Under the pieces are notes generated by a model. The model made no database searches and was not told the origin of the DNA. It saw only the letters and a program-made list of their open reading frames with translations. This document shows, one piece after another, positions 57,626 to 64,000 of a DNA stretch of 64,000 nucleotides. Position numbers and translations under genes: made by a program. This DNA comes from Lunularia cruciata (lineage: Eukaryota; Streptophyta; Marchantiopsida; Lunulariales; Lunulariaceae), in the NCBI GenBank assembly GCA_948567375.1, contig OX419761.1, positions 15,378,501 to 15,442,500 on the forward strand, given 5' to 3'. Each line of letters opens with the position of its first letter. Position 1 is the stretch's first letter.

Positions 57626-60600
57626 CTAACGACTCGGCCAACTAACTCGCCTGAAAGATCTGGTAATTTCCCGTTGTAAGTCCCGTTCGAGGGACTTACA
57701 ACGGGAAATTACCAGATCTTTCAGGCGAGTTAGTTGGCCGAAGGAGTCAGGCAGACGAGTCAGGTAATCACACTCAATTAAGTATAAACGCCGGATTGCC
57801 GCTAGCTGTCCCAAGGAAACAGGAAGCTCCTTAAAGCGTCCACCTGTCAAGCTTAAGGACTCAAGAGATTTCAACTCCCCCGTCCCTGTCGGTAGGCTCG
57901 TAAAAGTTCCTTCTACAGATAATTCTGTTAAAGCTTTCAGCAGTCCTATAGACTCGGGAATATTTATACATTGGTGCACTTTCAGCCTCCGCAGAACCAT
58001 TAGTTGACTAAGACATTTCGGGAGTTTACCCACCGAGCTACAATCAGCTATCTCTAAATGTTCCAAGGAAGTAAGATCTCCGAGAAACTCAAAGGTCGAA
58101 CCACTTACCCATCCAAGCTTTGCAGGAAATAAATCCGATCCGCCTGGGGACTCGTCGTCATCCCCGATACTTAGTGGCTTTAGGTTCTCTGTCTGCTCAT
58201 GTTTCCATTCAGCATTTTCAGGAACAACCGCACCTCCCATTCCTAAATGTTTCAGTCGTTTGAGTTGCCTTAACCAAGAAGGTGACCATTTGAAGGTTTC
58301 ACATCCCCCTGATTCCAAATAATCCAGACATGGAAGTTGTCGTAAAGATTGTGGTAAAGCTTGAAACCTAGGACACATCCATACTGTTAATCTGTGCAGA
58401 TTGATAAGCGTATTTCTAGGTTCGCCGGAGGATCCATATTCCCCCAGTTTAGGGTCTTCCCACAAGTGTACCAAAGAAGCGCACTGGTATACAGATATCT
58501 CCCGCAATAATTCGAGCTCACCAAAACTCTCCGGCAACATCGTTAGTTTAGAACAAGAGGATATGTGAACGGTCTCAAGGGATGGTAATTGCCCAATCGT
58601 GTGAGGAAGCACTTCCAAAGCATCAAGGTTTTGTAAAGACAGCTCCTTGAGGGCACGCAGACCGCCGAATGATTCACATAGACTCTCCAACCTCCTGCAC
58701 CCAGTTATTTGTAGGGTTTCCAACTTTCGAAGGTCACCAAACCGATCGGGCAGTCTATTCAGAGCATTACATTCCAATAACTTTAATGTTTGCAGAGACA
58801 GCATAGCCCCGAAGCTCTCCGGTAACTTTCTCAATGCAGGAAGGTTTACCATGGTTAATTTTGTGAGAGATTCGAAAGCTCCAAAGCCATCAGGCAACTT
58901 TGACAGAGCAGGAAGTTTTTCCAGGTGAAGTGTAGTGAGAGAATTTAGTTGATTTGAAACATGTATTGGTTTGTGGGGCCAACTTTTGAAATTCAAGCAG
59001 TCCACTAACCTGAGATCTCGCAACGATGGCAACTCCAAAATTGAAAGGGGAAGCTCTGCTATCTGTACATCTTGAAGATCCAATCGCTCCAAACATGGAA
59101 GACGACCGAAATTCCGCGGTATTCTGGTCAAGTCCGTGGCATGAATCATGATAACCTCGAGATGATCCCATTCGTGAATGTTGCTTGGCAAAGTGACCCA
59201 GCAACAATGATCAAATATGAGAACAGCAAGTCGATGAAGGTTTCCTACATCCTCCTCGCGGATGGGCCAACTCGCTTCTGGTAACCAGCTATCTTTCCTC
59301 TCTTCTCTTGAACAATTGCTCATGTGGAGCACCCTTAGGGGCCAAGGGAACCGCAATGCTTGATGCGAGTCGATCAGGTTCAGATCACTCATTCTCAATA
59401 GACGTACACTTCGTAGATTGGATAAACGCCCGTCAAAACAAGAAGAATTCTTCCTGCGCAATTCCGATGCTCTCCCCAGATTCACAGCCACAGAATCTGA
59501 TCTGCCCATGGATAGTACTTGGAGTTCACCGTTGGCAGCTTTACCCTGTACAATTACAAGAAATGAGTAATCCATATGTAACTTCCCCGTCCAGAAAAAA
59601 GTATCAAGGCATGATTTCGAAAGTAGTCTTCCAACCATGAATGTGCCCGTGACTTTGTGGCTCCGAAGAAGTATGGTTCAACGATCACCTTACCTTATAT
59701 ATGGTCAGAATGTCCTGCACATCGTAAGGTTGCCAAACTCCTCTCCATGACTCTGCATTTCCCTGTGGTGGTCTCGAGATCCGCTTTCCCATATCCCTCA
59801 TTTGTCGATGTATGTAAACTACGGGATATGGATCTGTGTAATCTTCTTCGCTGTACCGTCGTAGCTGTTTGACAATCCGGATCTGAATGAAAGACCTCTC
59901 CACTAAATTGGTCAAACTTAAATCTATTGACATTCCCCCGCCACTATCTTTCCACGCAGACTCAAACACCGTCAAATCATACTGGCAATGTACCATGTCA
60001 AATGAAGCCAAGTCCAGAAATATGGCTTTCTCTTCATCTCCTAAGCTGTCAAAACTCACTCTGAGTCTTTCCCACAGCCTGTCCTGTTTAGTTCCATCTA
60101 TACATCCTGCTTCACATAGCCTACCAAGAGTGCTTCTCCATATCTTTTCATTATTCCGTCCACGTAAGGAACTGCCAATCACATCTAAAGTGAGAGGTAG
60201 CCCTTTGCACGTCCCCACAATCTGTTCCACCAACTCCTTGGGTATCGCTTCTAAGGTGGGACTTTGAACCCGAGCTTTGAATAGTGTCAGCGCATCATTA
60301 TCTGACAGGAACGGGAGAACATGTTTTACAAAACCACATCTATCCTTTTGTATGCGAGAGATTACTACCAAACGACTACCTTCTCCGCAAGAGAGTCCTT
60401 TCAAGTGATTCGTCATGTCGGCTGCATTATCACAGTCATCCAAAGTCAGTAGAAGTTTCTTTCCCTGTAATAGTTTCAATGTGCCCCACTCATCCTGCAC
60501 CTCAACGCTTGCTTGCTTCCCGTTGCCTTCGTACAAGTTTCCAACAACCATTTTCCAGAAGTCTGTCCGACTGAGGGTTTTTTGGAGAATTTCAACAAAA

Positions 60601-62245
60601 CAGACATAGTCAAATTGGCTTTGGATTTTCATCAGGACTTGTTTCGCAAGTGTCGATTTGCCTAAACCACCCATCCCCACCAGTAGTATCTGCTTCGGTC
60701 CTGCCTCTGGCAATTCGAGCACTTCCATGAATTCCCTAATACGATCTCCGAACTCAATTATCCCGTCAGGAAGTCCAAGATGGTTCTCCAATCCTACTTT
60801 TCTTGACTCCTGGTTAATGGAAAGAAGACACAAGAATCAGCAAGAACCGCAATTGCTCAACGAGACAAAACAGCAAGGTCATGTTAGAAAACGGACGGAA
60901 TTCCCACAATATCCCAAATTCCAGAAGATTTGAGAGCTCAATAGGATTGATAACATTGACCAAATTGGGATTGACTTGAAAGTTGCTGGTTTTCTTATTT
61001 TAGGACCATACCTCCTCAAGACAGATAGTTTGCAAGAAACGGACCAAATGCTGAAAACTATCTGACGTCTTGTCCTCTGGCTTGCAGATAGTAAAATGGT
61101 TTACTCCACGAATTGAATAGAAGTCGTCCATGTCAGGTCGGGCAGATGCTTCTTCAACCAACTGGAAAGAATCGCGAGGAAAGTATCCCGGTACCCATTC
61201 CCATACCTACAGATAGATGAAAATCATAGACGATCTCAATTACTAAAGCTCTTGGCAGTAAAGCTCTATTGAGGAACTGTGCCGAAGCCTACTATGATAC
61301 CAAAACTTCTGTTTAGATACAGAGTAACGGTAAAAACACTAAAACTAGTACTGTGATATACAGTACAAGAATGACCAGAAGGCAAATTATAAGAATTACC
61401 TTGCGCAGGTTTCGTATGATGTTGAGGCTTCGCACTTGAGTTTCTTCCGTTTCCATAACACCACACGTCTTCCAACCGTATTGGATCCGCAACTTTGCAA
61501 ATTCTGCGTTGATTCGAGCACCTTGCGCACTTAGGAGTTCCATATATTCCAGTAAGGGATTTCTAGACTTTGATGAGCCCCCCAAGCACATCCTGAATCC
61601 TTGTTGAGGTGTCCCGTAGAAGAACAATCCTCTCAAATTTCTCAAAAAATTGGAATACTCGCGGATTCCAGACTTTGTGTATGCTCTTTGACGTTGCACT
61701 TGTAGACAGACCTCTTTCATGACCAGCCCACCTACGCAGTGACCGACCAGCACAACCGGCCAGTGCTGCCCAATGTTTCCAAAATGGATCAGAGATTGAG
61801 CAAGATACTCGCCTGTAAGATGCATATCCATTCTTCCGTGTGAAGGAGAAACTTTCAGACTCGAATCGTAAGAGACTGAGAGTACACGAGCTTGAGGGAA
61901 CTGTTGGACAAGCAAAGTGCCGAGCCAACACGCTGAGCTGTCTCTCACCATCCAAGTTTGGATGTGTGCCTCTTCGCAATCGTTCCACACATAACCGTGA
62001 AAAAATATCACTTCCATAGTGATCTCTCCAGATACCGGTCTGTGAATTTCGTAAATAGCATCACTCACCTGCAAGTTCCGACAATGAGGTTCTTATTCAA
62101 TACTACAAAACGTAATTGGACCATGAACCTCTGCAAATGCTTTTGCAATAAGTGTATAAAGAAATGGACAGCAAAGCAACCATGGATTATTTACCCGTTG
62201 ATAGCTATCACGAACTGAACCAGACCCGGAACTGGAAGCCGCCAT
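57626..62245 (-). CDS. Hydrolase-NBS-LRR (HNL-type) immune receptor, truncated by a fold-back insertion
   Basis: Five exons, all joined in phase 0: 62,245-62,195 (17 codons, ATG in cat at 62,243), 62,068-61,400 (223), 61,206-61,012 (65), 60,809-59,694 (372) and 59,545-57,626 (639 plus stop). All introns are GT-AG. Residues 18-305 form an alpha/beta-hydrolase: IFFHGY, nucleophile elbow GHCVGG (Cys128 instead of Ser), FFYGTP and the His-containing NHFTICKP. NB-ARC follows: P-loop GMGGLGKST (about 350), kinase-2 LLTLDDC, RNBS-B GSRLVVIS, GLPL, and IHR (638-640) at the MHD position. LRRs start at about residue 740. The stop at 57,626 falls just after a 51-bp palindrome that shifts the frame, and LRR homology continues beyond it. 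By family it should act in the cytoplasm as a nucleotide-switched immune receptor. The role of the hydrolase domain is unknown. Confidence 0.85.
57634..57741. repeat. 51-bp perfect inverted repeat inside the LRR exon
   Basis: Bases 57,634-57,684 are repeated exactly, inverted, at 57,691-57,741 around gttcga. Read on the minus strand, the normal LRR text ...VISRCKSLER is followed by about 41 extra bases copied back from the preceding repeat, and then LAESLGQLASL. Without these bases SLER joins LAESLGQL at perfect LRR spacing. Since 41 is not a multiple of three, the frame is lost and a stop follows. Confidence 0.95.
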
Positions 62246-62884
62246 AGTCACGTATGGATGCTGTGGATTGTCACCCCGGAATAGATCAAATGTGGATGCA
62301 GTAACCACGTATAATAGCTGATGACACAAGACATGAAAAACTACTATAAATTTCTGTTTTCTTGTGGTTTCCATACATTCAATCCCTCTTTTCGTTGCAT
62401 CGCAAAGCATAATGACGTGAAGGAGTTTTGCCTTTCCGACGCTACTATACAAATACAATGTTTTCAGTTATGTTGTCAATTTCACGAAATGTAGAGCTGT
62501 CGTACTATACCAGTCTCAGTGCTAGTCTCAAGCAGAAAGAAATGTTTTACTGACGGACGTTTGAGAACAGGTTTTCCTCCCCAGCAATGCAAAACTTCCA
62601 TTCAACAGATCGGAAACAAACCCAAAAAGGTCCGTACGAGCAGATGCTGGGAAGTGAAGCCTGGACTTGCCTTGCGCTGGTCTCAGGGCCATCGAGGAAG
62701 ATAACTCCCACTTCGATATTTCTGCGCTGTTTTGCAGCGTTTCGACTGAAATATGCTCTCAAGAGACACTGTGAGGAGTTGCGAGTTCGTCCAGTATTCT
62801 CTCAGGAAGAATTCTCAACATAGGTAGCTCTACGAGCGAGTTCCTTCTATGCTCAAACCCAGAACTATGAGTTCCAGTACTTAC

Positions 62885-63033
62885 TCGCTCATGGCCACGA
62901 GACTCGCAGGAAATGCAATCTCTCCAGCTTCTCTCATTTGGTAGAACCAGAAGTTATACACCATCGTACCGAAATGACGATCAGTTTTCCCTGGATACCC
63001 TGCCGGTGTACTTTCTTGTTCATAAAAGTCATG
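62885..63033 (-). pseudogene. Exon-like conserved segment, unknown protein (copy 2)
   Basis: The minus strand reads DFYEQESTPAGYPGK, TDRHFGTMVYNF, WFYQMREAGEIAF, PASLVAMSE up to a donor-like GTAAGTA at 62,884. It matches 7,998-8,147, with synonymous and conservative differences dominating. It lies 640 bases beyond the start of the hydrolase-NLR and on the same strand, but no splice or frame link to that gene is seen. Family not recognised. Confidence 0.4.
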
Positions 63034-63039
63034 ACGTTG

Positions 63040-64000
63040 CCTCTTGGTCGTAAAATCTCACGACGTTGTTTCTTTTCTACGAAGAAGGAAATGAAGAGGC
63101 GCAAAGAAGTGCAAGGACTCACTTCCCGCTCGTGACGTTGTTTCTCTTTTACTACGAAGGAAAAGAAGAGGTGCAAAAGAAGTGCAGGAACTCACTCCCC
63201 TCTCACAACACGAGTATGGTAGTGCCCTCTATATATAGTATATTTCCAGTGTTCATGATCAGTTTATGCTAAACCTTATTGCCGGGTTTCACAACTCGGT
63301 TCCCCGCGAGAGAAATAATTTATTCAATTGATCAAAGAATCTCATAAACAAATTTTGGTTGCGTGAGGGGCCTCCAAAGGCTTGCTGGAAGCATGTCTAA
63401 TTTAGCTATGTTTCATAAATGCATGATATCCTGCGTGGTACAATAACTGCATGATGTCCTGATTATTATACTTAAAAACTACCAAGTTCCATTTTATTCG
63501 GATTATGGTATTTTTATATGTGAACCGCGAAGAAATGCAGGACTCGCCGTGCGATTATGTCTCCAAGTATCGCATCTCTTTTTCTCTTACTAAAAGAACA
63601 TCTGTGCCGAGAGTGACAGCTGTCCATATAACCCAGAAGTAGAAGTAGCAGTGCCGACAAGTAGCTCCAAGTTGGAACAATGGGAAAGCAGAGCTAACGG
63701 AGAGAAAAGCCGACCGCAAGAAGGATGGGAAGATCCCATCAAGCCGTACGAGAAAAAGACACAAGAGATAAGATGGGCTAACCAGTCCGCAGCTAAGCAG
63801 TCCACCTGTCGCTAAGGACTTCAGAAGGATTGCCAGAACCTTGAAAGATCGAGATTACAGGAGTTGTGGGAATCCAGGAATGCTAAGAAGGGAGTATATT
63901 ATGTCTTTCTTTTTCATTATCTGATTCCTTTGTTCAATTCTCTTTTTCGAGGTACTGATATGAACCATAGGAAAAAAATGTCTACTTATTTCATGTTCTC
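63040..64000. repeat. Rep-A tail and Rep-C copy, to the window end
   Basis: Bases 63,050-63,190 contain a short duplication (gacgttgtttct, acgaaggaa, aagaagtgcaggaactcac). Bases 63,190-63,480 match 26,840-27,130, and 63,487-63,880 match 27,150-27,600. By analogy with the 27- and 42-kb blocks another RLP fragment might follow beyond the window. Confidence 0.6.
63716..63785 (-). mobile_element. LINE 3'-end fragment within Rep-C
   Basis: This is the same fragment as at 27,381-27,455 and in the same position of Rep-C. Confidence 0.65.

Larger units (their letters stand above)
55222..57640 (-). pseudogene. Hydrolase-NLR, distal LRR segment (out of frame)
   Basis: This is the continuation of the LRR exon after the palindrome. 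It has two frames: 57,640-55,980 (about 553 codons) and 55,992-55,222 (about 256 codons). They carry 30 or more LRRs of 23-24 residues on the pattern LPxSLGQLxxLxxLxIxxCxxL. A one-base deletion in a C-run near 56,005-56,010 separates the frames: where this copy has CATCCCCCGAC, the left paralogue has CATCTCCCCGAC. The end of the second frame at 55,222 may be the natural C-terminus or read into an intron (a GTAAGT lies near 55,249). If both breaks are assembly errors, this joins the upstream gene as one protein of roughly 2,100 residues. Confidence 0.75.

Noticed and set aside
57634-57741. Palindrome as a transcription terminator, or as a transposon
   Set aside because: It lies inside an LRR exon and its second arm is an exact copy of adjacent LRR codons. 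There is no target duplication and no terminal motif.

Overview
The window is nuclear DNA of a land plant, most likely a bryophyte. The main pointer is a gene on the minus strand at 55.2-62.2 kb that joins an N-terminal alpha/beta-hydrolase domain to NB-ARC and leucine-rich repeats (LRRs). This hydrolase-NBS-LRR (HNL) architecture is known from bryophytes, first from the liverwort Marchantia, and not from flowering plants. Spliceosomal introns, Copia and Gypsy LTR elements with plant initiator-Met primer sites, and a non-LTR element complete a eukaryotic picture. Species cannot be fixed from the sequence.

Layout. 0-13 kb: dispersed repeats, called here Rep-A (about 1.4 kb, unknown class), Rep-B, Rep-C and Rep-D, plus decayed copies of one non-LTR (LINE-like) family with a zinc-finger and restriction-endonuclease-like C-terminus. 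Its 3' end recurs at ten or more places on both strands. 9.7-20.7 kb: a tandem duplication whose two copies flank a defective Copia element (13.26-17.99 kb). 21-26 kb: more Rep-A and a truncated Gypsy-type element on the minus strand, whose LTR carries a dense array of heat-shock elements just upstream of a TATA box. 26.8-30.6 kb and 41.8-46.3 kb: two related blocks (Rep-A, Rep-C, LRR receptor-like-protein pseudogene). Tandem arrays have expanded in the first block only. 31-41 kb and 49.5-62.2 kb: two copies of a larger block (Rep-B, Rep-D, ABCB-transporter pseudogene, hydrolase-NLR). In the left copy the NLR is a wreck with a 3.2-kb internal deletion. In the right copy it is nearly complete but broken in the LRR region by a 51-bp perfect fold-back palindrome and by a one-base deletion.

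Working together. The only candidate functional gene is the hydrolase-NLR, an intracellular immune receptor. Its reconstructed exons (five, all phase 0) give hydrolase, linker, NB-ARC and a very long LRR domain. Both paralogues carry cysteine where alpha/beta-hydrolases usually have the nucleophilic serine, and both read I-H-R where NB-ARC proteins usually have M-H-D. The rest looks like receptor and transporter fragments spread by segmental duplication and then broken by transposons, indels and TGG-to-TAG mutations. Coordinates of repeats are by eye, accurate to roughly 10-30 bases at the edges. Percent identities were not computed.
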